Assembly: GCF_018200035.1 (NCBI RefSeq)
Contig: NZ_CP073581.1
Location: 3,282,501-3,346,500, forward strand
Length of the DNA stretch: 64,000 bases
Direction: 5' to 3'
DNA from: Sulfitobacter albidus
GTDB lineage: Bacteria; Pseudomonadota; Alphaproteobacteria; Rhodobacterales; Rhodobacteraceae
Shown: piece after piece, positions 1-9,579 of the stretch
Numbering within the stretch: the first letter of the stretch is position 1
Layout: the number at the start of each line of letters is the position of its first letter
Program-made: the position numbers and the translations under genes
Notes under the pieces: model-generated
The model's database searches: none
The model's input: only the letters and a program-made list of their open reading frames with translations
What the model was told of the DNA's origin: nothing

Positions 1-676
1 CGCAGCCGACGCGCATCAGACGCTCGGGCGCGCCGTTGATGATGGGCGCACGGCCCGCCTGCACGGTGAGGTCGGTGGTGTGCCCTTCCGCGCCGATGGT
101 CATCGCGACCGGTTCGCGGTTGCACAGTTTCAGCAGGGCGTCACAGGTCACGCGGCCCTCTTTCTTGGTCCCGCCGGTGAGGTGTTCGACCCCGCCGAGC
201 GACAGCATTTTTGAGCCATACTCGGACGTCATCACATGGCCGATGGGTTCGCCATCGACGCGCACAACATCGCGTTCGTGGCCGATGTGGCGGTCGGTGT
301 CGATTTTCACCTTCACGCCGCAGTAGGAAAAGATCCCCTCGGTCACGACCGTGACCATATCGACGCCCTCGATTTCCTGGCTGACGATGAAGGGGGCGGG
401 TTTGTAATCGGGGTAGGTGGTGCCGGCGCCCACGGCGGTGACAAAGGGGCGGTCGCCCTTGACGATATCGCCGTCCCAGTTTTCGGTGCCGCCGTCCTTG
501 AGGAAGGGGACCATGCGCTGGCCTTCGGCCTCAAGGATCGTGAGCGCGTCGAGGCGCACCAGATCGCCGCCGTGGTTGGCGTAGCGGTCGCAGGCGCCCG
601 ATTTGCCCTCGGCGATAAAGCACATCACCGGGCAGGCGTCACAGCGGATCTTTTCGGGCTTTGGCATTTCGTTCAT
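1..676 (-). CDS. 6-hydroxynicotinate reductase-like iron-sulfur protein (partial, C-terminus outside window)
   Basis: The minus-strand frame starting at ATG 676 stays open to the window edge, giving about 225 residues. The N-terminus carries a Cys-rich motif, CDACPVMC followed by CDR about nine residues on, which would suit Fe-S cluster binding. Another Cys (YCGVK) sits mid-protein. It resembles proteins annotated as 6-hydroxynicotinate reductase, which reduce the hydroxylated pyridine ring in anaerobic-type nicotinate breakdown; this match is from memory. The start overlaps the stop of the upstream Mo-hydroxylase gene (ATGA), so the two are translationally coupled and probably act on the same N-heterocycle. 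The true substrate cannot be read from sequence. The C-terminal end is missing. Confidence 0.55.
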   Translation of the reverse strand, partial: MNEMPKPEKIRCDACPVMCFIAEGKSGACDRYANHGGDLVRLDALTILEAEGQRMVPFLKDGGTENWDGDIVKGDRPFVTAVGAGTTYPDYKPAPFIVSQEIEGVDMVTVVTEGIFSYCGVKVKIDTDRHIGHERDVVRVDGEPIGHVMTSEYGSKMLSLGGVEHLTGGTKKEGRVTCDALLKLCNREPVAMTIGAEGHTTDLTVQAGRAPIINGAPERLMRVGC

Positions 677-3407
677 GAGTGAAGCGCCTTGATTGCGGCG
701 CGCACGCGGGCCGGGGTTGCGGGCACGTCAGCGATGCGCGCGCCCGTCGCCCGCGCGATGGCGTTGAGCAGCGCGGGGGCGGTGGGGATCAGCACATGCT
801 CGCCCAGCCCCTTGGCGCCAAAGGGGCCGTGGGCGTCGGGTTCTTCGATGATGAGGGTCTCGATGGGCGGGATGTCTCCGATGGTGGGGATGAGGTAATC
901 GTGCAGGTTCTCGGTGCGCCCGGGCAGGTATTCCTCCATCAGCGCCATGCCGAGGCCCTGCGCGATGCCGCCGTGCACCTGCCCTTCGACAAGCAGCGGG
1001 TTGATGGCCTGACCTACGTCATGCGCGGCGGTGAACTTCAGCGGAGTAACGGTGCCGAGCGCGGTATCGACCTCGACCACAGCCAGATGGGCGGCGTAGC
1101 CGAATTGCGCGTAGGGGCTGCCCTGACCGTTTTCATCCATGGGCAGGGTTGGCGGATCGTAGGATTCCGTTGCGGTGAAGGCGTAGCCGTCGGCATCCGT
1201 GGGCAGGGGGCGAGGTCCAGCGTTTTGTCGCCTGCTGCATCGGTGGCGATGATGCGCCCGGCGGCCACGCGCAGCGTGGCGTCATCGGCGGCGTTCATGC
1301 GTTTGAGGATCTGCGCGCGCAGGCTTTGCGCGGCGCGCAGGGCGGCGGCACCCGTCACGAAGGTCTGCCGCGAGGCGGAGGTTTTGCCCGCGTCGGGGGT
1401 CACATCCGTATCGGGGCCGATGCGGGCGATATCGCCGACCGCCACGCCAAGCGCCTGGGCAAAGATCTGGCTGATGACGGTGTTCGACCCCTGCCCGATG
1501 TCCATCGCGCCCTGATGCAGCACCAGCGTGCCATCGGCGCGCACGCCGCATTTGATGGTCGAGGGGTTGGGCAGCGAGGTGTTCCCGCAGCCGTACCAGC
1601 CGCCCGCGATGCCCACGCCCCGTTTCAGGGTGTCGTTGGCGGCGTTGAAGGCTTCCGCTGCGGCATTCTCAGTCTGCCACGCGGGGCGCAAGGCCTCAAG
1701 GCAGGCGCGGATGCCGACGCCCTGATCGAACACCTGCCCGCAGACCGTGGGCGTGCCGTTGTCGAGCGCGTTGATGAGGCGGAACTCCAGCGGGTCGATG
1801 CCGAGCTTGTCGGCCAGCACGTCAAAGAGCTGCTCCTGCGCCAGCGCCGATTGCGGCACGCCAAAGCCGCGAAAGGCGCCGGCCGGCGGGTTGTTGGTGT
1901 GCACACCGGTGGAGTTGGCCCGGTAGTCGGCAATGCGGTAGGGGCCGGAGGCATGCACCGGCACGCGGTTAGCCACGGTCGGGCCCCAGCTGGCATACGC
2001 CCCCGTGTCGAAATCGCCGTCAAAGGCAAAGCCGCTGATCCGCCCCTCTGCCGTGGCGCCGATGCGCAGGCGGATGTCGGACGGGTGGCGTTTGGTCGTG
2101 CTCTGCATCGAGGCGGTGCGGGTATACGTCAGGCGCACCGGCTTGCCGGTTTTCAGCGTGCCGAGCGCGAGGTAGGGGTGCAGCGAGATATCGAGTTTGG
2201 AGCCAAAGCCGCCGCCGACGGCGGTGGGCACGATGCGGATGCGCGCGCGGTCGATGGCGAGGATGTCCACGAGGCTGTCGAGGTTCATCACCGGGGCCTG
2301 CGTGCCGACGTGCAGCTCGATCCGGTCGCCGACCATCCGGGCAAAGCCTGCCTCGGGCTCGATATAGCCATGCTCGACAAAGCCGCTGGTGAAATGCCCC
2401 TCGACGGTGACATCGGCGGCGGCCAGTGCCGCGTCGGCGTCGCCACATTGCACCCGGCCGCCGCACATGACGTTGCCCGCGCGGCCCTCGTGCAGGGTCG
2501 CGGCTTCAGGCGTGCGGGCGCTGTGAATGTCGCAGGCGGCGGGGAGTTCGGTCCAAGTCAGCGGAAAGCTATCGGGGTCAAAGGCGCGGATCGCCTCGGG
2601 GGTGCCGATCACGGCGGCTGCGGCTTCGCCACGAAAGCGCGTCTCGGACACGGCGAACACGGGTTGATCGACAAACTGCGGGATGACGCCGTGCAGGTTG
2701 CGGCCCGGAATGTCGGCGGCGGTCAGCGTCGCCTCGATCCCCGGCGTGGCGGCGACAAAGGCGTCGAGATCGCCCAAGATGAAGGACGCGCAGGCGTGCG
2801 GGCTGCGGAGCACAAAGATTTCGAGCGTGCCGGGCGGGGCAATGTCGTCGCTGAAGCGTTCGCTGCCGTTGATCTTGTCGGTGCCGTCGACGCGGCGCAG
2901 GGGCTGGCCCACGGCGCCGTCCATGCTCGTGATGGCGGGGCGGTCCATGATCGCGTCGATGATCTTGCGATAGCCCGTGCAGCGGCACAGCACCCCGCCG
3001 AGCGCGTCCTGCACCTGGGCCTCGGTCGGCTGTGGCATCTCGCGCAGCAGCGCCGTGGCCGAGACCATCATGCCCGGCGTGCAGACCCCGCATTGCGCGG
3101 CGCCGTGATCGGCAAACCGCGCGGCAAGCGCCTGTGCCGTGGGGTCATCCGCGTGCAGGCCGGTGAGGGTTTCGATCCGTGCTCCCTCGGCCTGATGGGT
3201 GGGGGTCAGGCAGGCACAGACGGGCGCGCCGTCGATCAGTACGGTGCAGGCGCCGCAATCGCCCGCGTTGCAGCCGATCTTGACGTCCCGCGCGCCGCAG
3301 GTTTCGCGCAGGGTTTCCGACAGGCGTTCGCCCGGTACGGGAGCGGCGGTGACGGGCGCGCCGTTGAGCGTGAACGTGAGCTGCGGGATGGTGGTGATCT
3401 TGTTCAT
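673..3407 (-). pseudogene. Fused [2Fe-2S]/molybdopterin-binding subunit of a xanthine dehydrogenase-family hydroxylase, reading frame broken once
   Basis: If one base is restored, this encodes about 911 residues. The N-terminal part (about 1-160) is a CoxS-like [2Fe-2S] subunit with the plant-ferredoxin motif GCNAGDCGAC and the second cluster motif CGVCTPGMM...CRCTGY. The remainder is a CoxL-like molybdopterin subunit (VGGGFGSK, PPAGAFRGFG and GAKGLGE motifs). Start ATG 3407 overlaps the stop of the FAD subunit (ATGA) and is preferred over an in-frame upstream start at 3440. The frame breaks at the G run 1206-1210: upstream residues end DLAP, and the next frame continues PLPTDADG through MDENGQG to the stop at 673. 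One missing C on the coding strand explains it. With the FAD subunit it should form a three-cofactor hydroxylase oxidising an N-heterocycle or aldehyde; the substrate is unknown. Confidence 0.8.
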
Positions 3408-4234
3408 GCGGGAACGCTCCGGGCAATGGCGCGCTGGCACAGGGTCGCCACGGCGTCGCGCCGGTAGGCGGCGGAGCCGCGCACGTCGTCGATGGGCGAA
3501 AGCGGCGCGAGGTGATCGGAATTAACGGTGATGTCGTGGGGGCGCTGACCAAGGCAGGCGGCCTCGAGCGCGGGCAAACGCTGCGCCACGGCCGAGCAGG
3601 AGCCTGCGGCGATGCGGGCGTGGGTGATCCGGCCATTGCCATCGACCGCCACAAGCGCCGAGACCATGGCGATGGAGATCACCAGATAGCGGCGGCTGCC
3701 GAGTTTCTCGAAACACGATCCCGCGCCTTCGGGTGGTTGGGGGATGTGGATCGCGGTGAGCAACTCGTCCGGGGCGAGCGCGGTCTGGCGCACGCCGCGG
3801 ATGAAATCGCCCAGCGGAATGCGGCGCGACCCGCGCGCGGCGCTTGCCACTTCGACGGACGCGTCGAGGGTGAGCAGCGGCGGCACGCCGTCGGCGGCGG
3901 GGGAGGCGTTACACAGGTTGCCTGCGAGCGTCGCGGCGTTCTGGATCTGCACGCTGCCCACCTGTCGCGCCGCGCATTTCAACCCGTCGAAGGCGGGTGG
4001 CAGATCGGCGCGCACAAGATCGCTCCAGGAGGTGGCGGCGCCGATGCGGGTGCCGCCGTCGTCCTGGGTGATACCCGTCAGCCCTTGCACCCGCGTGATG
4101 TCGAGGATCGTGCCAAAGGGGCGGCCCTGCCGTGCGGCCGGATACACATCGGTGCCGCCCGCCACGACCGTAATGGCAGGCGTGGCCGCGATGTCGAGGG
4201 CGTCGGCAAGGGCGTGGGGGCGGTGATAGGACAC
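3404..4234 (-). CDS. FAD-binding subunit of xanthine dehydrogenase-family hydroxylase (CoxM-like)
   Basis: 276 residues, close to the usual 270-290 of CoxM/HcrB-type flavin subunits. The FAD pyrophosphate-binding signature VAGGTDVYPAA is near residue 25, and a second family motif, ATLAGNLCNASPAAD, occurs near 110. It passes electrons from the Fe-S clusters of the partner subunit to an acceptor. It is the first gene of a three-gene minus-strand operon (FAD, fused FeS/Mo, 6-hydroxynicotinate reductase-like); its stop overlaps the next start. The start is GTG at 4234, as no ATG lies in frame nearby. A perfect inverted repeat sits about 20 bases upstream and is the likely operator. Substrate unknown. 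Confidence 0.8.
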   Translation of the reverse strand: MSYHRPHALADALDIAATPAITVVAGGTDVYPAARQGRPFGTILDITRVQGLTGITQDDGGTRIGAATSWSDLVRADLPPAFDGLKCAARQVGSVQIQNAATLAGNLCNASPAADGVPPLLTLDASVEVASAARGSRRIPLGDFIRGVRQTALAPDELLTAIHIPQPPEGAGSCFEKLGSRRYLVISIAMVSALVAVDGNGRITHARIAAGSCSAVAQRLPALEAACLGQRPHDITVNSDHLAPLSPIDDVRGSAAYRRDAVATLCQRAIARSVPA

Positions 4235-4254
4235 GGGGCGCGGCTCTCACAATA

Positions 4255-4272
4255 TCATTAGTATGCTAATGA
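4255..4272. promoter_or_regulatory. Perfect inverted repeat, probable operator of the Mo-hydroxylase operon
   Basis: TCATTAG, four bases (TATG), then CTAATGA: a perfect 7-bp dyad in an AT-rich stretch just upstream of the GTG start at 4234. Size and symmetry suit a dimeric MarR- or GntR-type repressor. No regulator gene is adjacent, so the binding protein is unknown. Confidence 0.45.
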
Positions 4273-4318
4273 GATTACGGAGGCGCCGCTTTATGTCAAC
4301 AATTTTCCCGTGGCGTGG

Positions 4319-5203
4319 CTAGCTGGGAGAGAATTGGAAGGATGCACAGCCGCGTAATGCGGCGCTATCATCGGTGATTGTCCAGAGCGGTGGCGCAGCG
4401 AAGCCTTCAAGCGAGATGGGTTGGTGCAGGGCGTCGCGGCAGGGCGTGCTTGCCACATTCATCAGCGCGCGCGCCACGCTCCCCGCGAGGAACAGCCCAT
4501 CCCGGGGGAGGTAGGCGAGTGACAGATCGCGCAGAAGGTGGCCCAGCAGAGTGGCGTAATGCTCTGCTACGGCGCCCAGATCGGGGTCTGCCACGCCCGC
4601 TATCACGCGCTTGCCGTCGATGTCGGGATCTTGCAGATGCGCGCGGCAAAAGCGGGTGAAGCCAGCGCCGGAAAACAGGGATTCGACCGTGGGAAACGGG
4701 GCCGGGTCGATGCCGAGCGCAGCGTGGATGCCCGCGGGAAGCGAGACATGGCCCGCCTCGACCGGGGGGCAGGTGACGTGTCCGGCCTGAACAATGCAGG
4801 GGCTGACGTTGAAGCCGGTGCCAATGCCCACGACGAGCGCCTGCATGTCGGCGGTGGGCCGCGTGCCGCCGTCGATGGCGTGCAGCGCGGCGGGCGGCAG
4901 GCCGGGCAGCGCGTGGCCGAGGGCGGCAAGATCGTTGAGCAGATGCGCGCGTGGGGCGCCAAAGCGGCCGCAGAGCGCGCCCGAGTCGATCCGCCAATCA
5001 CGGTTGGTCAGCCGGGCCTGCGTGCCGCGGACCGGGCCCGCGACGGCGATGACGATTTCATCCGGTGCGTCCTGCCCGTCCAGAAAGGTGCCAAGCAGTG
5101 CATAAAGATCGGGCCAATTGGCATTGCGAAAGCTGCGCGGGGCCGCCGTGCCAAGCGCCACTCGCGTGTTTGTGCCACCGACATCCGCAACCAGCCGCGC
5201 CAT
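4319..5203 (-). CDS. glk: Glucokinase
   Basis: 294 residues, bacterial glucokinase family (PF02685 type). Visible motifs are the phosphate-binding DVGGTNTR at residues 7-14, LTNRDW, LLNDLAALG and VGIGTGFNVS, then the EAGH motif typical of the Glk family. It phosphorylates glucose to glucose-6-phosphate in the cytoplasm. Its ATG directly follows the stop codon of the upstream ABC transporter ATPase gene, so it is the last gene of the sugar-uptake operon. That context suggests imported free glucose is trapped by phosphorylation. It is slightly shorter than the E. coli enzyme but no key motif is missing. Confidence 0.9.
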   Translation of the reverse strand: MARLVADVGGTNTRVALGTAAPRSFRNANWPDLYALLGTFLDGQDAPDEIVIAVAGPVRGTQARLTNRDWRIDSGALCGRFGAPRAHLLNDLAALGHALPGLPPAALHAIDGGTRPTADMQALVVGIGTGFNVSPCIVQAGHVTCPPVEAGHVSLPAGIHAALGIDPAPFPTVESLFSGAGFTRFCRAHLQDPDIDGKRVIAGVADPDLGAVAEHYATLLGHLLRDLSLAYLPRDGLFLAGSVARALMNVASTPCRDALHQPISLEGFAAPPLWTITDDSAALRGCASFQFSPS

Positions 5204-6304
5204 TCAGTTCAGCCGCAGGCCGGTGTCGGGTGAGAAGTACGAAACCTTGCCCAGATCAAAGGCGAGCCGTTGCGGCGCCCCCGGTTTTGCCGTGGTTTCC
5301 GAATGCAGCCGTGCGGTGACGTGTTTGCCGCCCAGTTGCAGCACGGCGTAGGTGTCGGCGCCCGCAGGCTCGACGATGTCGATCAGGCACTCGGCCTCCT
5401 GTGCGTCCGCGCCGGTGCGGGTGCTGGCGGCGTCGGCGATGTCTTCGGGGCGCACGCCCACGATCACGTCGCGCGGCAGATCGCGGGCCTGAGCGTCGAC
5501 CAGCACGACCGGATCGGCGCCGGGCCGTGCGATTTCGATGTGGGTGCCGTTGCCGTTGGCGCGGGTCGTGGCGGGGATGAGGTTCATCGCGGGGCTGCCC
5601 ATGAAATCCGCGACAAAGAGGTTCGCGGGCGTGTTGTAGATCTGCGCCGGGGTGCCGATCTGCTGGATCACGCCGCCCTTCATCACGACGATCTTGGTGG
5701 CAAGGGTCATCGCCTCGATCTGGTCGTGGGTCACATAGACCATCGACGCGCCGAGGCGCTGGTGCAGGGCCTTGATCTCGGTCCGCATCTCGACGCGCAG
5801 TTTTGCGTCGAGGTTGCTGAGCGGCTCGTCAAAAAGGAACAGCTTTGGGTCGCGCACCAGCGCGCGGCCCATGGCGACCCGCTGGCGCTGCCCGCCCGAC
5901 AGCTGACCCGGCTTGCGGTTCAGCAGCGGTTCGATCTGGAGCTGCTGGGCGACGTAGGCGAGCTTTTCCGCCTGGGTGGCGGCATCGACGCCGCGCACCT
6001 TCATGCCAAACGTGATATTCTTGGCCACCGTCATCGTCGGGTAAAGCGCGTAGGACTGGAACACCATCGCGATATCGCGGTCCTTGGGGCTGACGTGGGT
6101 CATGTCGCGTCCGTCGATGCTCATCCGCCCGCCGGAAATGGGCTCCAGCCCGGCGATGCAGTTCAGCAGCGTGGACTTGCCGCAGCCCGACGGGCCGACG
6201 AGCACGAGGAAATCGCCCGGATCGATCGCCACATTGATGTCCTTGAGGATCTCGGTGGCGCCGTAGCTTTTGTAGAGGTTCTGGATGTCGAGGATTGGGG
6301 GCAT
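5204..6304 (-). CDS. Sugar ABC transporter ATP-binding protein (MalK/UgpC family)
   Basis: 366 residues from ATG 6304, which has an AAGGA ribosome site; an upstream in-frame start at 6370 lacks one. Motifs in order: Walker A GPSGCGKST (37-45), Q-loop Gln83, signature LSGGQ (135-139), Walker B LFLFDEP with Asp159-Glu160, switch His in YVTHDQ near 190, then a C-terminal TOBE-type regulatory domain (GVRPEDI near 275). It powers import by the two permeases encoded upstream. Adjacent glucokinase argues for glucose or a related hexose as substrate. It directly abuts glk. Confidence 0.9.
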   Translation of the reverse strand: MPPILDIQNLYKSYGATEILKDINVAIDPGDFLVLVGPSGCGKSTLLNCIAGLEPISGGRMSIDGRDMTHVSPKDRDIAMVFQSYALYPTMTVAKNITFGMKVRGVDAATQAEKLAYVAQQLQIEPLLNRKPGQLSGGQRQRVAMGRALVRDPKLFLFDEPLSNLDAKLRVEMRTEIKALHQRLGASMVYVTHDQIEAMTLATKIVVMKGGVIQQIGTPAQIYNTPANLFVADFMGSPAMNLIPATTRANGNGTHIEIARPGADPVVLVDAQARDLPRDVIVGVRPEDIADAASTRTGADAQEAECLIDIVEPAGADTYAVLQLGGKHVTARLHSETTAKPGAPQRLAFDLGKVSYFSPDTGLRLN

Positions 6305-6519
6305 CGGGGCGGTCCTTTTTGGCGGGGACATGGCGGGAGATTTCTGGGGTGTGCGCGGGATTGCGGGCATTAGGTGGGGCCTTGATCGCAGTGAGGCGTG
6401 GCAGGCGCGGTATGGGGTGGGGCGGTGTAGCGGACCCCGGCGACGGGCAGTTGCCCGCCGCGTTCGCTATTTGAAACGCGCCACTGGCGCCTTTCACTTT
6501 TGCGGGCAAAAGACATGGC
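6305..6519 (-). other. Gap between permease and ATPase genes with two small hairpins
   Basis: 215 bases within the sugar-transport operon. On the transcribed strand there are two short GC hairpins, one with arms GCGCC/GGCGC and one with arms CGGGCA/TGCCCG. No coding frame looks real here. They may affect mRNA processing or relative expression; that is inference. Confidence 0.35.
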
Positions 6520-7410
6520 TCACCCCTTCACACTGCCGGCCGTGAGACCACGCACGAAATATTTGCCGGCCACCACATACACCAGCAGGGTGGGTAGGGC
6601 GGCGATGATGGCGGCGGCCATGTCGACGTTGTATTCCTTCACCCCCGTGGTGGAGTTCACGATGTTGTTGAGCGCCACGGTGACGGGCTGGGTGCCTGCC
6701 TGCGAGAACGACACACCGAACAGAAAATCGTTCCAGATCTGGGTGAATTGCCAGATGACCGTCACCACGATGATCGGCAGCGACAGCGGCAGGAAGATCG
6801 ACCAGAAGATGCGGAAGAACCCCGCGCCGTCGACCTTGGCCGCGCGGGTCAGCTCGGCCGGGATGGTGACGTAGTAGTTGCGGAAAAACAGCGTGGTGAA
6901 CCCCAGCCCATAGATGACGTGCACGAAGATCAGGCCGGGGATGGTACCCGCGATGCCCATGATCCCCAGCACCCGCGCCATGGGCAGCAGCACCACCTGA
7001 AACGGGATGAAGCAGCCGAACAGCATCAGCGAAAAGAACAGGTTGGCCCCGCGAAAGCGCCACTGCGCCACGACATAGCCGTTGAGCGCGCCGATCAGGG
7101 TCGAGATCGCCACTGCCGGGATCGCGATCAGCACGGAGTTCCAGAAAAAGGGCCGCACGCCTTCGCATTGGATGCCGGTGCAGGCCCCCGACCACGCGGT
7201 GCGCCAGGCGTCGAATGTGACCTCGCGCGGCAAAGCGATCAGGTCGCCGGTGCGGATTTCGTCGAGGCTTTTGATCGAGGTCGTGATCATCACGAAGAGC
7301 GGCATCAGATAGAACAGCGCGAACAGGCACAGCAGCAGATAGAGCGTCCAGCGCAGGGCGATGCGGGCGCCGGTGCCGGAGCGCGGGGCGGGGGTGGAGA
7401 TATCAGCCAT
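6520..7410 (-). CDS. Sugar ABC transporter permease (MalG family)
   Basis: 296 residues with about six transmembrane helices; the first is at roughly 20-42. The cytoplasmic EAA loop reads TRAAKVDGAGFFRIFW, followed by PLSLPI, as in carbohydrate-uptake MalG-type permeases. There is a periplasmic loop with two Cys residues (GACTGIQCEG) between the first two helices. The start overlaps the end of the other permease gene by eight bases. It forms the membrane channel with the MalF-type partner. The adjacent glucokinase and the domain make-up resemble glucose ABC systems of the GtsABCD kind; the exact sugar is inferred. Confidence 0.88.
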   Translation of the reverse strand: MADISTPAPRSGTGARIALRWTLYLLLCLFALFYLMPLFVMITTSIKSLDEIRTGDLIALPREVTFDAWRTAWSGACTGIQCEGVRPFFWNSVLIAIPAVAISTLIGALNGYVVAQWRFRGANLFFSLMLFGCFIPFQVVLLPMARVLGIMGIAGTIPGLIFVHVIYGLGFTTLFFRNYYVTIPAELTRAAKVDGAGFFRIFWSIFLPLSLPIIVVTVIWQFTQIWNDFLFGVSFSQAGTQPVTVALNNIVNSTTGVKEYNVDMAAAIIAALPTLLVYVVAGKYFVRGLTAGSVKG

Positions 7411-8275
7411 CCTTGGACCTCAGCTCGGAATAAAGATAAGGGACCACGATGGCGAACACGACGAGCATCATCACCATCGCCGAAGAGGCCGCTTGGCCAA
7501 GATCGCCGCGTGAAAACGCCATGGCGTACATGTAGGTAGCGGGCAGATCGGTGGCATAGCCGGGGCCGCCGCCGGTCAGCGCGATCACCAGATCAAAGCT
7601 TTTGATCGCAAGGTGGCTCAGCACGATGAAGGCCGACAGAAAGATCGGTGCCATCGAGGGCAGGATGATCGCGGTATAGACGCGCCACGTGGGGATGCCA
7701 TCGACCTGTGCGGCGCGGATGATTTCGGTATCGACCGAGCGCAGACCGGCGAGGAACAGCGCCATCACAAAGCCCGAGCTTTGCCAGATCGCGGCGATGA
7801 CCACGGTGTAGATCGCCATGTCGGGGTCCACGAGCCAGTCGAAGGAGAAGGTCTCAAACCCCCAGCCCTGCACGGTGGCCTCAAGGCCCAGACCGGGGTT
7901 GAGAATCCATTTCCACGCGGTGCCGGTGACGATCATAGAAAGCGCCATGGGATAGAGGTAGATCGTGCGCAGCGCGCCTTCGGTGCGGATGTTCTGATCG
8001 AGCAGGATCGCGAGGACCAGCCCCAGCACCATGGCGATCACGATAAACAGCGCGCCAAAGATGAACAGATTGCCGAATGCGGTATCCCAACGGGGGGAGG
8101 CAAAGAGGCGGTCGTATTGGATGAGTCCGTCGATCTCGTACTTTGGCAGCAGCCGCGAGCGGGTCAGCGAGACCCAGCCCGTCCACGCAATGAAGCCGTA
8201 TACAAAGATGAGCACGGCGATGAACGACGGGGCCAGCACCATTTTGGGGGTGTGGGTCTCTAGCCATTTGAGCAC
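7403..8275 (-). CDS. Sugar ABC transporter permease (MalF family)
   Basis: About 290 residues and six predicted membrane helices. The EAA loop is IRAAQVDGIPTWRVYTAIILP. I prefer GTG 8275, which has GGAG seven bases upstream, over the longer GTG at 8317: the extra residues of the longer form are encoded by the arm of a strong stem-loop. The protein pairs with the MalG-type permease whose gene overlaps its 3' end. Second gene of the sugar operon, after the solute-binding protein. Confidence 0.85.
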   Translation of the reverse strand: MLKWLETHTPKMVLAPSFIAVLIFVYGFIAWTGWVSLTRSRLLPKYEIDGLIQYDRLFASPRWDTAFGNLFIFGALFIVIAMVLGLVLAILLDQNIRTEGALRTIYLYPMALSMIVTGTAWKWILNPGLGLEATVQGWGFETFSFDWLVDPDMAIYTVVIAAIWQSSGFVMALFLAGLRSVDTEIIRAAQVDGIPTWRVYTAIILPSMAPIFLSAFIVLSHLAIKSFDLVIALTGGGPGYATDLPATYMYAMAFSRGDLGQAASSAMVMMLVVFAIVVPYLYSELRSKDG

Positions 8276-8297
8276 GGGAGTTCTCCGAAGAAGGGGT

Positions 8298-8327
8298 TTC
8301 CTCCCCCGCGGGTGCACGGGGGAGGAA
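8298..8327 (-). promoter_or_regulatory. Strong stem-loop between solute-binding protein and permease genes
   Basis: Perfect 11-bp arms TTCCTCCCCCG / CGGGGGAGGAA around an 8-base loop, with no T-run after it. It starts just after the stop of the binding-protein gene. In many ABC operons such a hairpin protects the 5' mRNA so that the binding protein is made in excess over the permeases; that role is inferred here. Confidence 0.55.
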
Positions 8328-8334
8328 GGGGGTC

Positions 8335-9579
8335 TTACATGCTGTTGGCGATTGCGTCCGCCAGCATGTTGACCGCGTCATCCGCGCTCATGTCGGAGTT
8401 GAAATGCGCCGTGACCGTGTCGGTAATCGCACCGGCCTGTGCGCCGCGCAGGGCCATGCCGTGGGCATAGCTTGGCAGCAGGGAGCCGCCTTCGGAGCTG
8501 GCGTTCATGTCTGACGCCGACAGGGTTGCGCATTGGTCGAACGCATCGAGCGACACGTCGGTGCGTGCGGGGATCGAGCCTTTGTTGAGGTTGAATACCT
8601 CCTGGAAGTTCTCGCCCACGACCAGCTTGGCCAGCAGTTCCTGACCGGCTTTCTTGTCCTCGCCGTCGACGTTGAACATCGCAAAGCTGTCGACGTTATA
8701 AAGGAAGCCGTCACCGGGGGTGGAGGCGCAGAGGAAATCCTCTCCCGGCGCTTTGCCCGCGGCCATGAATTCGCCCTTGGCCCAGTCGCCCATGATCTGA
8801 AACGCCGCTTCGCCGTTCATCACCATGGCGGTGGCCAGGTTCCAGTCGCGGCCCGAGAAGTTGTCATCGACAAAGCCGCGCATGGTGCGCATCTGGTCAA
8901 AGACGGCTTTCATCTCGTCGGATTTGATCGTGTCCATGTCGAGATCGACGAATGCCTTGCGATACCCGTCGGGGCCAAGGATGCCGAGCGCTACGGCTTC
9001 GAACACGGTCGCGTCCTGCCAGGCCTGCCCGCCGTGGGCCAGCGGGATGATGCCGGCCGCCTGCAGCTTTTCGGCGGCGGCGTTGAATTCATCCCATGTG
9101 GTCGGCATCTCGATCCCGTTGGCTTCGAGCACGGAGGCGTTGGCCCAGATCCAGTCGACGCGGTGCACGTTGACCGGGGCGGCGCACCATGTGCCTTCGC
9201 ATTTCATGTGACCGGCGATGGAGGCGGGCAGCACGGCGTCCCAATTGTTCGCCTCGGCCACCGAAGAGATATCGGCGAGCACGCCTTCCTCGTACCATTC
9301 CTGAATCGCGGGGCCCTTGAGCTGTACGGCAGTGGGCGCGTTGCCCGACAGAACGCGGGCGCGCAGGGCGGTCATGGCCGCGTCACCGCCGCCGCCTGCG
9401 ACGGGCATATCGGTCCAGGTGCCGCCATTGGCGGCGAATTCTTCTTGCAGGACGGCGACGGATTTTGCCTCACCGCCGGATGTCCAATAGTGCAGCACTT
9501 CGGCTTCGGGGTCTGCAATGGCCGCAGATGCGGCAACAAGCGCGAGCCCGGAGACGGCGCTGAGGATGTAGGTTTTCAT
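8335..9579 (-). CDS. Sugar ABC transporter solute-binding protein (probably glucose)
   Basis: 414 residues. A Sec signal peptide is clear at residues 1-22 (MKTYILSAVSGLALVAASA-AIA-D). The mature protein is a family-1 extracellular sugar-binding protein, with typical start EVLHYWTSGGEAKSV and motif WDEFNAAAEKL. It captures the sugar in the periplasm and delivers it to the two permeases. It is the first gene of the five-gene operon ending in glucokinase and lies divergent from a two-component system. Glucose is the best guess from that context, by analogy with Gts-type systems; mannose or another hexose is possible. Confidence 0.85.
   Translation of the reverse strand: MKTYILSAVSGLALVAASAAIADPEAEVLHYWTSGGEAKSVAVLQEEFAANGGTWTDMPVAGGGGDAAMTALRARVLSGNAPTAVQLKGPAIQEWYEEGVLADISSVAEANNWDAVLPASIAGHMKCEGTWCAAPVNVHRVDWIWANASVLEANGIEMPTTWDEFNAAAEKLQAAGIIPLAHGGQAWQDATVFEAVALGILGPDGYRKAFVDLDMDTIKSDEMKAVFDQMRTMRGFVDDNFSGRDWNLATAMVMNGEAAFQIMGDWAKGEFMAAGKAPGEDFLCASTPGDGFLYNVDSFAMFNVDGEDKKAGQELLAKLVVGENFQEVFNLNKGSIPARTDVSLDAFDQCATLSASDMNASSEGGSLLPSYAHGMALRGAQAGAITDTVTAHFNSDMSADDAVNMLADAIANSM

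Noticed and set aside
1326..3467. A 713-residue open frame on the plus strand opposite the Mo-hydroxylase gene
   Set aside because: It is the antisense shadow of a GC-rich gene. Its translation is low-complexity (Gly, Ala, Arg, His) with no motif, while the minus strand has clear cofactor sites.
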